NCBI GenBank assembly: GCA_022447555.1 | Contig: JAKVBF010000012.1 | Coordinates: 203,078-267,077, forward strand | Length of the DNA stretch: 64,000 bases | Source of the DNA: Mariniblastus sp. | GTDB taxonomy: Bacteria; Planctomycetota; Planctomycetia; Pirellulales; Pirellulaceae | Direction of reading: 5' to 3' | Shown here: one piece after another, positions 1 to 8,942 of the stretch | Layout: every line of letters begins with the position of its first letter | Position numbering within the stretch: the first letter of the stretch is position 1 | Notes under the pieces: model-generated | The model's database searches: none | Seen by the model: the letters and a program-made list of their open reading frames with translations, nothing else | What the model was told of the DNA's origin: nothing | Translations under genes and position numbers: made by a program

Positions 1-405
1 GTCGCTAAAAAGCTATACCTTCCGACACGCTCCCCTCCCTCGACGCTCTCAAAAAGGCAGGCATCCCCGCCTGTATCAAGGCGGCGAAAAGCGGAAACGG
101 GGGTTAGGGAATCGCATAACAGCCTCCGAAAGACGGGGACAGCGTCATAGGATTCACATAATTCGTTAAATTTTTTTCGATTTGGAAAACAACGCACGGG
201 AATTTGCCAGCGGTCATTCAAACCGCCCTTGAAAAACGACGACAGGGAAGCGTAAGATTTTGCGAGACTGTTTGTTGCGGGCCGCTAGGATGCGAGTTCC
301 AGCAACAGCAGGACCACAAGTCCAGTGGGCAAGCTTAACACGTCTTTGTATCTCAACAACCAGCAACCTTCACCGATTCACGCTCGGTGAGACAAGAAGG
401 TATTC
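1..405. other. Upstream region of mcsA, no gene seen
   Basis: No convincing coding frame on either strand. A small hairpin (CAGGC, loop ATCCCC, GCCTG) lies at 58-73. An AT-rich stretch around 160-185 may hold a promoter, but no clean -35/-10 pair could be assigned. A good ribosome binding site (GAAGG) sits five bases before the mcsA ATG. Confidence 0.5.
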
Positions 406-906
406 ATGAAGTGTCAAAAATGTGAAAAACCGGCAACATTTCATATCACCGATCTGACCGGTGATGAGTTGTTGGCTCTGCATCTATGTGCCGATTGTGC
501 GAAAGACTATTTGAAAACAGACGAGGAAGTGGAGTCGGCGCCGACCATCACGGGCGTCCTGCAGCAGCAGCTCAAGCTGGAGCAGACGGCGGAAGACCTG
601 AAAGAGCTGGATTCACGAGAGTGTCCGATTTGCGGTATTTCTTTTTACGAATTCCGCCAGTCGGGTCGGTTGGGTTGCCCTAATGACTATTCCTTCTTTG
701 CCGGTGAGCTCGAGCCCTTGCTAGTGAATGTTCACGGCGATGACCACCATGTTGGAAAGCGCCCTAAGCGTGGGGCTGATGATACGGAACAGCAGACCGA
801 GATGATCCGACTGCGGCGCGTGATGAAAGAAGCCGTCGAAAACGAAGACTATGAGAAGGCGTCCGAATTGCGAGACCGGATCCGCGCGATAGAAGGAGAC
901 AGTTAA
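406..906 (+). CDS. mcsA: McsA-like zinc-finger / UVR-domain protein
   Basis: Partner and activator of the protein arginine kinase McsB; in Firmicutes the pair marks misfolded proteins for ClpCP and controls the CtsR heat-shock repressor. The 166-residue protein has paired cysteines at C3/C6, C28/C31 and C73/C76, then C91. A C-terminal UvrB/UvrC motif occupies about residues 131-165 (MIRLRRVMKEAVENEDYEKA). In the usual family pattern the last zinc knuckle ends GC-x-x-CY; here it reads GCPNDY, so the final ligand position is Asp94 and one zinc site may be lost or rearranged. The start is supported by GAAGG five bases upstream. mcsB follows at once, which supports a functional pair. No ctsR or clpC is visible, so the target pathway is inferred. 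Confidence 0.88.
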   Translation: MKCQKCEKPATFHITDLTGDELLALHLCADCAKDYLKTDEEVESAPTITGVLQQQLKLEQTAEDLKELDSRECPICGISFYEFRQSGRLGCPNDYSFFAGELEPLLVNVHGDDHHVGKRPKRGADDTEQQTEMIRLRRVMKEAVENEDYEKASELRDRIRAIEGDS

Positions 907-910
907 GTTG

Positions 911-1987
911 ATGCTCGATTCGATGGCAAGCAGCTGCGGGGAATGGCTTAAGGGAAACGGCCCCGATTCAGATATTGTGATGTCTAGCCGGATTCGGCTG
1001 GCCCGCAACTTGGCCGATTACCCATTCATCAAGCGATGCACCGACATCGATCGCGCCAGTATTGAATCAACCGTTCGAGAAAAGTTAGAGGCGGATGAAC
1101 GCTTAAAGAAATTGACTTTTATTGATGTGGCTGATTTAGAAAATCTGGATCGACAGTTTCTTGTGGAACGCCAGTTGATAAGCCGCGAATTATCGGATGC
1201 AGAGGGAGCACGGGCTGTCGCGATCGACGAGATGGAACGGATCAGCCTGATGATCAACGAAGAAGACCACCTGAGAATTCAGGTGATGAAGAGCGGTTTC
1301 GATCTGCAATCGGCATGGGAACAAATCAACCGCGTTGATGATTTGATTGAAGAGCGTCTGAACTATGCGTTTCATAAAGAGCTAGGATACCTGACGGCGT
1401 GCCCAACGAATGTGGGAACAGGGATGCGAGTCAGTGTGTTGGTGCATCTACCCGCGCTAGTCATCACGAAGCATATTGAAAAAGTATTTCGTACTTTTCA
1501 ACGCATCAACTTGGTGGTCAGGGGCTTGTACGGCGAAGGCTCTCAGGCGATGGGTGATTTCTACCAAGTCAGCAATCAGATCACACTTGGAAAAAGCGAA
1601 GATGAGTTGGTGAAGCAGGTTGGCGATGTGGTGCCAGTGCTGATTAATTACGAACGGAAAGCAAGAGATTTTTTGATCAGTGGAGAAAACCAACATAACC
1701 TTTTTGATCAGGTGAGCCGGGCCTATGGCACGCTGCAAAATGCCCAGCAGATCAGTAGTGAAGAAACGATGTACTTGTTATCTCAAGTGAGGATGGGGGT
1801 TAATCTAGGCCTGATTGGTGATTTGGAGATTCCGACGATCAACAAGCTTTTCATCCACACTCAGCCGGCCCATCTTCAGAAGTTGCGGCGGAGCGAGCTG
1901 GATACAATGCAGCGAAATATAGAGCGGGCTAATTATCTTCAGCAGCATCTGAAATCTGATACGGAAGATGGGCCGGAAATGAACTAG
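911..1987 (+). CDS. mcsB: Protein arginine kinase McsB
   Basis: ATP:guanido phosphotransferase that phosphorylates arginine residues in proteins, a degradation tag in Gram-positive bacteria. The phosphagen-kinase signatures are present: SSRIRLARN near the N-terminus, CPTNVGTGMR around residues 160-170 with the family cysteine, the segment RGLYGEGS, and a C-terminal MGVNLGLIGD. Its length (about 358 residues) matches bacterial McsB, which lacks the N-terminal domain of creatine kinases. An in-frame TTG at 908 is an alternative start: AAGGAG at 893-898 lies 9 bases from that TTG and 12 from the ATG chosen here. The gene starts immediately after the mcsA stop, so the two are almost certainly co-transcribed and translationally coupled. 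Confidence 0.92.
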   Translation: MLDSMASSCGEWLKGNGPDSDIVMSSRIRLARNLADYPFIKRCTDIDRASIESTVREKLEADERLKKLTFIDVADLENLDRQFLVERQLISRELSDAEGARAVAIDEMERISLMINEEDHLRIQVMKSGFDLQSAWEQINRVDDLIEERLNYAFHKELGYLTACPTNVGTGMRVSVLVHLPALVITKHIEKVFRTFQRINLVVRGLYGEGSQAMGDFYQVSNQITLGKSEDELVKQVGDVVPVLINYERKARDFLISGENQHNLFDQVSRAYGTLQNAQQISSEETMYLLSQVRMGVNLGLIGDLEIPTINKLFIHTQPAHLQKLRRSELDTMQRNIERANYLQQHLKSDTEDGPEMN

Positions 1988-2002
1988 CTTGGCGGCTAGG
2001 AG

Positions 2003-2020
2003 CCCCGATGTGTCTCGGGG
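2003..2020 (+). other. GC-rich hairpin after mcsB
   Basis: Perfect 6-bp stem CCCCGA/TCGGGG with a 6-base loop, 16 bases after the mcsB stop. There is no T-run, so it is not a classic intrinsic terminator. It could stabilise the mRNA 3' end or be a weak terminator. The rest of the 282-base gap to the next gene holds nothing recognisable. Confidence 0.4.
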
Positions 2021-2269
2021 GATTGGGCCGGAATGGGCTCGCCTACGATTGGTTGGGCTGCCACTTGGGGGTGATTTAGTCCCTCGCCAGGCCTGCGCTG
2101 AAGGGACTTCGGTGTTGAAATCGAAAACTAAGCCCGCAAATCTTCAAATTACTTGGCGTATCCGCTTCAACGATCCGCGATCACTCGTAAAATGAGTGAA
2201 ACTTTCCAGCCCACTACGGTTAGGGCAAGGTTCCGATTGAGAAAGCTGTTCGAATGATAGAAGTAAGCA

Positions 2270-3388
2270 ATGACGCAAAGTAACGATTTAGACGCAGTTG
2301 CCCGGCAAGCTAGAGATCGGCTTGACCAACATACCTACGAAATGGTCCAACGGCACTTTCACGAATCGACGGGTTGCCCTTTTTGGTTGCAAAAAAAGAG
2401 CGAGCTTGATTTCGACCCGCTGACAGAAGTCAAAGGCTTTGATGACCTAAAGAAATTCCCCTTGTTTGAAGATGAGTGGTTGCGTGGAGGTCCCGTCGAG
2501 CGATGGCGGATGAAAGATATGTCGGATCAGCCGACTTATGTTTTTGAAACGGGGGGAACGACTGGAATCCCAAAAAGTCGGGTCGTGGTTGACGATTTTA
2601 GAACCGACTACGAAGTGTTTAGTGACACACTGCCGGATGAGTACTTTCCACGAGGGTCGAACTGGCTAATGCTCGGACCCTCTGGTCCGCGTCGTTTGCG
2701 ATTGGCGGTAGAGCATTTGGCTCAGTATCGAGGCGGTATTTGTTTCTGTATCGATCTGGATCCTCGATGGGTGGTTAAGTTGATCAAGAAAGGTTGGATG
2801 GAGCATCTTGAGGCTTACAAAAATCATTGTATCGACCAAGCCGTCACGGTTTTAACTGCCGGGCATGATATCAAGTGCATGTTTGCGACTCCAAAGTTAC
2901 TCGATTCTTTGTGCCTAGCGCTCGAAGATCGCGGCACGTCACTGGCTGAAGTTGGGGTCAAGGGAGTTTTTTCTGGAGGCACTGAATTCACCCCTCAGTG
3001 GACCCGCTATGCGGTTGAAGAACTTTTGGGTGGCCCTGCTTCTGAGGGGGGTGTTTACATGACGCCAACCTACGGCAACACGCTAATGGGGCTTGCCTGT
3101 AGCAAGCCAGTTACGGCGGAGGAGGATTATAAGATTTCTTACTATGCTCCCCAACCTCGAGCCGTAACGGAAGTGGTTGCTTTTGAAGACCCCAACACCT
3201 TGGTGGGCTATGGTGAGACGGGGCGGGTAAAACTAACTACTTTGACTCCCGAATTTTTTGTGCCGGGCTTCCTCGAACGGGATGAGGGCGAACGTGAAGC
3301 GCCCTTCGACCTGTACCCTTGGGATGGCGTAAGTGGTGTCAGGCCGTTTCATGAGTTGGCTTCGTCAACGACCGTGGGCGTCTATTAA
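2270..3388 (+). CDS. LuxE/PaaK-like acyl-adenylating enzyme
   Basis: Member of the ANL (acyl-CoA synthetase) superfamily; likely activates a carboxylic acid with ATP as acyl-adenylate. The P-loop-like motif ETGGTTGIPKSR sits near residue 100. Further family-like segments are GVFSGGTEFTP, YGNT around residue 270 and a late GYGETGRVKLTTL. At 372 residues it is shorter than phenylacetate-CoA ligases (about 430) and matches LuxE acyl-protein synthetases (about 370), which hand the acyl group to a reductase instead of making free CoA ester. The next gene, 69 bases on, encodes an aldehyde-dehydrogenase-fold protein, as in the LuxE-LuxC fatty acid reductase. Substrate unknown; the LuxE reading is inferred from size and neighbour, and a truncated CoA ligase remains possible. 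Confidence 0.6.
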   Translation: MTQSNDLDAVARQARDRLDQHTYEMVQRHFHESTGCPFWLQKKSELDFDPLTEVKGFDDLKKFPLFEDEWLRGGPVERWRMKDMSDQPTYVFETGGTTGIPKSRVVVDDFRTDYEVFSDTLPDEYFPRGSNWLMLGPSGPRRLRLAVEHLAQYRGGICFCIDLDPRWVVKLIKKGWMEHLEAYKNHCIDQAVTVLTAGHDIKCMFATPKLLDSLCLALEDRGTSLAEVGVKGVFSGGTEFTPQWTRYAVEELLGGPASEGGVYMTPTYGNTLMGLACSKPVTAEEDYKISYYAPQPRAVTEVVAFEDPNTLVGYGETGRVKLTTLTPEFFVPGFLERDEGEREAPFDLYPWDGVSGVRPFHELASSTTVGVY

Positions 3389-3457
3389 CCTATTTGACAT
3401 TTGTCAGCAACAGAGAGGTCTGCATCGACCGCTTCCGCTTGCTTTGGAGAAACTTTA

Positions 3458-4894
3458 GTGATCGATATTCCTGTAGTGAGGTGGGGCAAGCCCTACGAGT
3501 CTCTTGAAAAATCTGATGTCAGCCATTTTGAGACGGGCGAACCAATCGCTCGAGTCAGTCAGGCTAATGGCGGATTATTAGCGCGTGACATGCGAAAGGC
3601 TGATCGAGCCCGTCAATTGCTGAAAGAGTTCTCGATTGAGGATCTTATTCATCGGGCTGCTCTGGCAGCCGATCAATTCGAAAACGAGACGTTACCGCTG
3701 GGCAACGGAACTCAGTCGGCCGATGAATTCGTGATGCATCAATCCGCGTCAACGGGGCTCCCGGAGGCCATGTGTCGGGCCAACATGAAGAAAAACAGTT
3801 TCGTGTTACGAAACATGACTGAAATCTTGGACTGCTTGACCCGTGGGCTACCGCTGGACCTGCTGAGCCGCGGCTACGGAATGGAGTCGCGAGGGGTGGT
3901 GGTCAGCTATCAAGCTCAGACTTCCGTATTGGGCGCGGTGCTTCCGTCGAATTCGCCGGGGGTTCACACACTGTGGCTGCCTGTCATTCCTCTGCAGTTT
4001 GGCTTAGTGCTGAAACCAGGATCTTCAGAGCCTTGGACCGCGTATCGTGTTGCGGCCGCTTTTGAGAAAGTGGGCATCCCACCCGAAGCCATCGGTCTTT
4101 ACCCGGGCGGGCACGATGTTGGCTCTAGCCTGCTAAGCAGCTGTCGGCGCTCTATGATTTTTGGAAGTGAAAAGACAGTCAATCAGTATTCAGGCGACCC
4201 ACAGGTTCAGGTTCATGGTCCTGGTTTTTCGAAGATTTTTCTCGGTGAAGATTGCGTTGATCGTTGGGAAGAATTCATCGATCCAATGGTGGAGAGCGTT
4301 TATATCAATGGAGGCCGTAGTTGTATTAACTGCAGCGGTATTTATGCCCCTCGACACACCCGAGAAATTGCTCAGGCAATTGCCGAGAAACTTGGGCCGA
4401 TAGAACCTCTTCCCACGGCGGACCCGGAGGCAGGATTAGCTGCATTCACAACTCCTGGCGTGGGTGCGGCCGTTTGGAATATGGTGGAACAGGACCTCCA
4501 GTCGGAAGGCGTTACAGATTGCACGGCAGAGTATGGCCCTAGATTGGTGGATTGTGAGCGGTACTCCTATCTGCGGCCTGTGGTGGCGCATGCGGAAAGC
4601 CCGGATTGCGAAATTGCCTCCAAGGAATTTATGTTCCCATTCGTGACGGTCGTAAAATGTCCTCAAGCCGACATGATCAAAAAAGCTGGCCCCACACTTG
4701 TAGGGTCAGCGATTACCGAAGATCAGCAATGGATCGACCAGCTAACGGATGCGACCAACATTGATCGGCTGAACATAGGACCCATCGCAACCAATCGGTT
4801 GAATTGGCTCCAGCCCCACGAGGGAAATCTTATTGATTTCTTGTTCCGCTCACGGGCCTATCAGGTTACCGATGAATCAATGTTGCAGTGGTAG
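3458..4894 (+). CDS. Aldehyde dehydrogenase-fold acyl reductase
   Basis: NAD(P)-dependent ALDH-superfamily enzyme. The catalytic cysteine motif NGGRSCINCSG places Cys at residue 289 with the start used here. About 35 residues earlier, where hydrolytic ALDHs carry the general-base Glu in ELGG, this protein reads VHGPG. That resembles CoA-acylating ALDHs and acyl reductases that accept acyl-thioesters. I therefore infer an acyl-thioester reductase producing or consuming an aldehyde, between the upstream acyl-activating enzyme and the downstream alcohol dehydrogenase. A longer frame opens with TTG at 3401, but GTG at 3458 is preferred: GGAGA lies 7-8 bases upstream and the resulting protein (478 residues) has normal ALDH length. 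The direction of the reaction and the chain length of the substrate cannot be read from the sequence. Confidence 0.75.
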   Translation: MIDIPVVRWGKPYESLEKSDVSHFETGEPIARVSQANGGLLARDMRKADRARQLLKEFSIEDLIHRAALAADQFENETLPLGNGTQSADEFVMHQSASTGLPEAMCRANMKKNSFVLRNMTEILDCLTRGLPLDLLSRGYGMESRGVVVSYQAQTSVLGAVLPSNSPGVHTLWLPVIPLQFGLVLKPGSSEPWTAYRVAAAFEKVGIPPEAIGLYPGGHDVGSSLLSSCRRSMIFGSEKTVNQYSGDPQVQVHGPGFSKIFLGEDCVDRWEEFIDPMVESVYINGGRSCINCSGIYAPRHTREIAQAIAEKLGPIEPLPTADPEAGLAAFTTPGVGAAVWNMVEQDLQSEGVTDCTAEYGPRLVDCERYSYLRPVVAHAESPDCEIASKEFMFPFVTVVKCPQADMIKKAGPTLVGSAITEDQQWIDQLTDATNIDRLNIGPIATNRLNWLQPHEGNLIDFLFRSRAYQVTDESMLQW

Positions 4895-4976
4895 TAGGAC
4901 GTGTTCAAGAATGTTTTTCGGTCTATAGGATCTCGGGTTAAGATTAGAACTTCAGTTCAATCCACAGTTTCGATTC

Positions 4977-6128
4977 ATGATCAACTTTGACTTTCGACCA
5001 CGAACGCGAATTGTTTTTGGGAAAGATTCGATTGACCAGCTTGGCTCTCTGGCTAGCGATCTTGGCGCTAAGCGAGCGCTGGTGATTACCGATCCTGGAA
5101 TTGTTGCAGCAGGTCACGTTCAGCGAGGGCTAGACTCTCTCAGAAAGTCTCACATTGACACCTTGCTGTTTGACGGGGCGCGGGAGAATCCCACCACAGA
5201 TGATGTGGACGCAGGATTAAAAATGGCGGTGCGTTACGAGCCGGAGCTATTGATTGGCCTGGGAGGCGGCAGCAGTATGGACTGTGCTAAAGGGGTTAAT
5301 TTCCTTTACTCCAATGGCGGCCAAATGCAGGATTATTGGGGCGTTGGTAAAGCTGAGAAAGACATGTTGCCGATGATTGCTGTGCCGACGACCGCCGGCA
5401 CCGGTAGTGAAATGCAGTCCTTTGCGTTGATCTCAGATTCCCAAACGCATGTCAAAATGGCCTGCGGCGACCCCAAGGCGAGTTGTCGCATTGCGATTCT
5501 TGACCCCTTGCTGACGTTAACCCAGCCAGCACAGGTGACGGCACTGACGGGGATCGACGCGTTATCCCATGCGGTCGAAACCTACGTGACCAAAAAGAGA
5601 AATGAACTATCGCTTTTGTTCAGCCGAGAGGCTTTCCGATTGTTAGCGGGCAACTTCCAGCACGTACTGAATGATCCAGAAGACATTGATGCTCGAGCGT
5701 CGATGCAATTAGGAGCTGCTTACTCTGGTTTAGCGATTGAGAACTCGATGCTCGGAGCAAGTCACGCTCTGGCCAATCCGCTCACAGCGGAGTATGGTAT
5801 CTCCCATGGTCAGGCGGTTGGCTTGATGCTGCCACACGTGGTCCGGTTCAACGGCAGGGAATGCAATGCTTGGTATCAAGAACTGTTCTCGGTAATCGAG
5901 GGGATGCCGGGCGGACCCACCGTCGGTGGCGGGGCTTATGACTTAGCTGATTTTTTAACTCAAATGGTGAAAGCCGCCGGTCTTGAAGTCAAGCTGGAAG
6001 CTCTTGGAGTGCAACGTGATAAGCTCTCTGATTTGGCCGCCGATGCGGCGAAACAATGGACGGGCGGATTTAATCCCCGTCGTGTCGATCAGGATAGTTT
6101 GAATGAGATGTATGAACAGGCGTTCTAA
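4977..6128 (+). CDS. Iron-containing (type III) alcohol dehydrogenase
   Basis: NAD(P)-dependent Fe-type ADH interconverting an alcohol and an aldehyde or ketone. The nucleotide-binding GGGSSMD motif is at residues 96-102. The four metal ligands of the family are intact and spaced as in FucO: D194 and H198 (GIDALSHAVE), H263 (GASHALANPL) and H277 (YGISHGQAVG). The length of 383 residues is typical. It follows the ALDH-fold gene after an 82-base gap on the same strand, so the natural reading is a chain from acid through acyl-thioester and aldehyde to alcohol, or the reverse oxidation. No microcompartment shell genes are nearby, which argues against a propanediol- or fucose-type BMC pathway. The specific substrate is not predictable. 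Confidence 0.9.
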   Translation: MINFDFRPRTRIVFGKDSIDQLGSLASDLGAKRALVITDPGIVAAGHVQRGLDSLRKSHIDTLLFDGARENPTTDDVDAGLKMAVRYEPELLIGLGGGSSMDCAKGVNFLYSNGGQMQDYWGVGKAEKDMLPMIAVPTTAGTGSEMQSFALISDSQTHVKMACGDPKASCRIAILDPLLTLTQPAQVTALTGIDALSHAVETYVTKKRNELSLLFSREAFRLLAGNFQHVLNDPEDIDARASMQLGAAYSGLAIENSMLGASHALANPLTAEYGISHGQAVGLMLPHVVRFNGRECNAWYQELFSVIEGMPGGPTVGGGAYDLADFLTQMVKAAGLEVKLEALGVQRDKLSDLAADAAKQWTGGFNPRRVDQDSLNEMYEQAF

Positions 6129-6150
6129 AAGTTGTTGATCTTGGCATGAC

Positions 6151-6167
6151 AAGGCGTCTTGCCTTTT
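6151..6167 (+). terminator. Short hairpin plus T-run after the Fe-ADH gene
   Basis: AAGGC, loop GTCTT, GCCTT followed directly by further T residues, 22 bases after the ADH stop. The stem is only 5 bp, so termination may be partial. This could separate the acid/aldehyde/alcohol genes from the propeller-radical SAM-lipoyl genes. Confidence 0.4.
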
Positions 6168-6293
6168 TCGGGATGATCGCCGTTCGAGTTGTCGGTCCTT
6201 TCAGCCGTTTTGCGACGCATTCAATCACACGCGATCGTTCCGTTCTGATAACATGTGCTGAGTGTCATCGTTTGATAAGTGAAAGGCAATTTA

Positions 6294-7532
6294 ATGAATG
6301 GCAGTCTGGCGCCCGCCTTCTATGTATTGATTAGCTTTGCCTGTAGCTCGTTACTGGCCGTTCAAAACACTGGGGACTCCCAGTCGCTGACCCCCGGCAA
6401 AGGGAATGCGGCCTCTTCCGGTGAAAAAGAGTTGAAGGAAACAGGTTGGCTACTATTTCGAGGTGATGCGAATTCATCTGGTGTTGCCGTCGGCAAACTC
6501 CCCAAGAATTTAGAAGTGGTTTGGCAGCACGAGATTAAACAGGGGGCGATCGAGGGGACGCCGGTGATTGTGGGGAATCCGCAGCAACGCGTTTACGTCG
6601 GGGACCTCGACGGCAGGATCTTGGCGTTTGATCTGAAGTCAGGAAAGCTTGAATGGGAAATTCAGCTGCCCGACAAACTGGGCTTCGTCACCGCGCCTGC
6701 TTTTCGAAATAAGCGACTTTACCTTGGAGACATCGATGGCATTTTTCATTGCTTCGATCTTAACGGCAAAGAGCAATGGAAATTTACGACGGACGGTGAA
6801 ATCGATTCCAGCGCGAACTTCTATAAAGATCTGGTGCTGTTTGGGTCTCAAGATTCCAAGCTGTACGCTTTGAATGCGGACACCGGTGAAGTGGCTTGGG
6901 CTCTGGAGACGGGCGACATGGTCCGGTGCAGTATTACGGTTGTCGAAAATCGAGCTTTTGTTGCAGGTTGTGATGGCGCATTCCACATCATTGACTTAGA
7001 TCAGGGTAAAGAGGTTGGCAGTGTCGTGATAGAATCTCCAACCGGTGTTACACCGGCGGCCCGCGGTGAATTTGCCTTTGTTGGCACGGAGCAGGCCGGA
7101 TTTTTTGCGATCAATTGGAAAACGGCCAAGCTAAAATGGAAGTATGATGATCCTCAGGGGGGACTCCCAACGCGGAGCAGTCCGGCCGTTTCCGGAAAGC
7201 ATGTCGTGTTTGGAGCCAGCAATCGAAAGGTCTACTCGGTGAATGCGGAGACCGGCCAGTTGAACTGGTCGACCGTTCTCAAGAGTAAAGTTGTTTCGTC
7301 GCCAGTGATTATCGACGGCCGCGTATTGGTGGGTTCAGCCGACGGCCGTTTTTATGAGCTGGATCTGAAAACGGGTGAAATCATTTGGGAAAAAGAGCTC
7401 AGAGGGGGGATCGTCGGTTCTCCGGCCGTGGCCTTTGGAAGAGTCGTTATTGCGACGGATCGAGGGGTCGTTTATTGTCTAGGGGCCAAAGAGACGCCTA
7501 CGTCGGGCGTCCCCCGCAGGTATCCGCATTGA
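6294..7532 (+). CDS. Exported PQQ-like beta-propeller repeat protein
   Basis: Begins with a hydrophobic signal peptide (MNGSLAPAFYVLISFACS), so it is exported. The mature part is built from repeated blades of the type LYALNADTGEVAW, IHCFDL, VYSVNAETGQLNW and FYELDLKTGEIIWE, the PQQ/BamB-like eight-bladed propeller signature. No catalytic or calcium-binding residues of true quinoprotein dehydrogenases could be assigned, so a scaffold or ligand-binding role is as likely as an enzyme. The start at ATG 6294 is chosen over the in-frame GTG 6279 because AAAGG sits about 7 bases upstream of it. It lies between the alcohol dehydrogenase and the radical SAM gene (9-base gap), suggesting co-expression with the latter. 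Confidence 0.85.
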   Translation: MNGSLAPAFYVLISFACSSLLAVQNTGDSQSLTPGKGNAASSGEKELKETGWLLFRGDANSSGVAVGKLPKNLEVVWQHEIKQGAIEGTPVIVGNPQQRVYVGDLDGRILAFDLKSGKLEWEIQLPDKLGFVTAPAFRNKRLYLGDIDGIFHCFDLNGKEQWKFTTDGEIDSSANFYKDLVLFGSQDSKLYALNADTGEVAWALETGDMVRCSITVVENRAFVAGCDGAFHIIDLDQGKEVGSVVIESPTGVTPAARGEFAFVGTEQAGFFAINWKTAKLKWKYDDPQGGLPTRSSPAVSGKHVVFGASNRKVYSVNAETGQLNWSTVLKSKVVSSPVIIDGRVLVGSADGRFYELDLKTGEIIWEKELRGGIVGSPAVAFGRVVIATDRGVVYCLGAKETPTSGVPRRYPH

Positions 7533-7541
7533 TGACCATAT

Positions 7542-8849
7542 ATGACGTCTGATTCAAAAAAAACCGAAGTCGGCAGTTATTTCATTTCCAACTACCCTCC
7601 TTTTTCACAATGGCAAAAGGAAGATCTGGAACTGGTGACCTCGGCAATGGCTGCGCCCCCGCGTGACGTCCCACTTGGTCTGTATTTACATATCCCATTT
7701 TGTCGCAAGCGTTGTAAGTTTTGTTACTTCAAAGTATTTACGGATAAGAACGCCAAAGAGATTGAAACCTACGTCTCGGCGCTTTGCCGTGAAATTGAAC
7801 TGGTGAGCCAGCAACCCGTCATGGGCGATCGCCCTTTTCGCTTTGTCTATTTTGGTGGCGGCACACCCTCTTTTTTAAGTTCTCGACAATTGACATCGTT
7901 GGTTGAGCGGCTGCGGCAGAACATTAACTGGGATATGGCTGAAGAGGTGACCTTTGAATGTGAGCCCGGCACGCTGCAGGAGAATAAGATCAAGACGCTC
8001 AAAGAGCTCGGTGTGACTCGCCTGAGTTTGGGAGTGGAGAACTATTCAGATGTCGTCTTGAAAGAGAATGGACGCGCTCATTTGTCCAAAGAGGTTTACC
8101 GGTGCTGGGACTGGATTCAGGCGGCTGAATTTGAGAATGTCAACATCGATCTGATTTCTGGGATGGTCGGCGAAACTTGGGATAACTGGAAAGACAATAT
8201 TAAAAAAGCGATCGAGATGTCACCCGAGAGCGTGACGATCTACCAAATGGAGTTACCATTCAATACGGTCTACTCTAAAGATATTTTAGGGAACAAAATT
8301 GAAACGCCCGTTGCGGATTGGCAGGCCAAGCGGGATTGGTTGAACTATGCTTTTGATGAGTTTCTCTCAGCAGGCTACCACATCAGCAGTGCCTACACGG
8401 TCTGCAAAGATCGCTCGAAAGTAAACTTTAGTTATCGTGACAACCTCTGGCAGGGATCAGATCTGTTGGCAACCGGAATCGCAAGCTTTGGCCATATTTC
8501 TGGCGTGCACTATCAGAATCTTCCGGAGATGAAGCAGTATCTCGACGCATTGCTTGAGCGGGGTGAATTACCTCTTGGTCGGGCGATGAGACCAACGGCG
8601 AAACAAATGTTGATTCGGGAAATGATCTTGCAGCTAAAACGCGGATTTCTCGAAGTGCCCTACTTTACGGAAAAATACGGTGTCAACATCTTGGAGCAAT
8701 GGTCAACTGAGTTTGCCGACCACCAATCCAACGAGATGCTCGTAGTGACCCCTGGACGAGTTGAGTTAACCCGAAAAGGCCTGCTCCATGCGGATGGTCT
8801 TTTACCGGCTTTCTTTGAGCCTGAACTTCGAGGAGTTCGTTACACCTAA
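7542..8849 (+). CDS. HemN/HemW-like radical SAM protein
   Basis: Radical SAM enzyme of the oxygen-independent coproporphyrinogen oxidase-like family. The cluster motif HIPFCRKRCKFCYF gives the CxxxCxxC cysteines C54, C58 and C61, preceded by the family's LYLH. The SAM-binding YFGGGTPS follows near residue 107, with TRLSLGVEN and the HemW-like NIDLISGM further on. The length of 435 residues is near that of HemN and HemW. True HemN makes protoporphyrinogen and HemW is a haem chaperone; members beside unrelated genes often have other roles. Here it sits 9 bases after a PQQ-like propeller gene and just before a lipoyl carrier and a ferredoxin, with no haem genes around. I infer a specialised radical SAM reaction within this cluster, not general haem synthesis; substrate unknown. 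Confidence 0.82.
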   Translation: MTSDSKKTEVGSYFISNYPPFSQWQKEDLELVTSAMAAPPRDVPLGLYLHIPFCRKRCKFCYFKVFTDKNAKEIETYVSALCREIELVSQQPVMGDRPFRFVYFGGGTPSFLSSRQLTSLVERLRQNINWDMAEEVTFECEPGTLQENKIKTLKELGVTRLSLGVENYSDVVLKENGRAHLSKEVYRCWDWIQAAEFENVNIDLISGMVGETWDNWKDNIKKAIEMSPESVTIYQMELPFNTVYSKDILGNKIETPVADWQAKRDWLNYAFDEFLSAGYHISSAYTVCKDRSKVNFSYRDNLWQGSDLLATGIASFGHISGVHYQNLPEMKQYLDALLERGELPLGRAMRPTAKQMLIREMILQLKRGFLEVPYFTEKYGVNILEQWSTEFADHQSNEMLVVTPGRVELTRKGLLHADGLLPAFFEPELRGVRYT

Positions 8850-8942
8850 TTCAATAAACCGGTTCCTCAGAGTGGATTGAGGGATGGGCAGCTAGGAAAT
8901 AGGCAGCAAGGAATGAGCGCCCTTCCGGTTGAGGTTCGTAGT

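Noticed and set aside
1989-2195. 68-residue frame after mcsB
   Set aside because: TTG start, no domain, spans a GC-rich hairpin, and its composition is unlike neighbouring genes.
4977-6128. Part of a propanediol/fucose microcompartment locus
   Set aside because: An ALDH plus Fe-ADH could suggest it, but there are no shell protein genes, aldolase or phosphotransacylase nearby.
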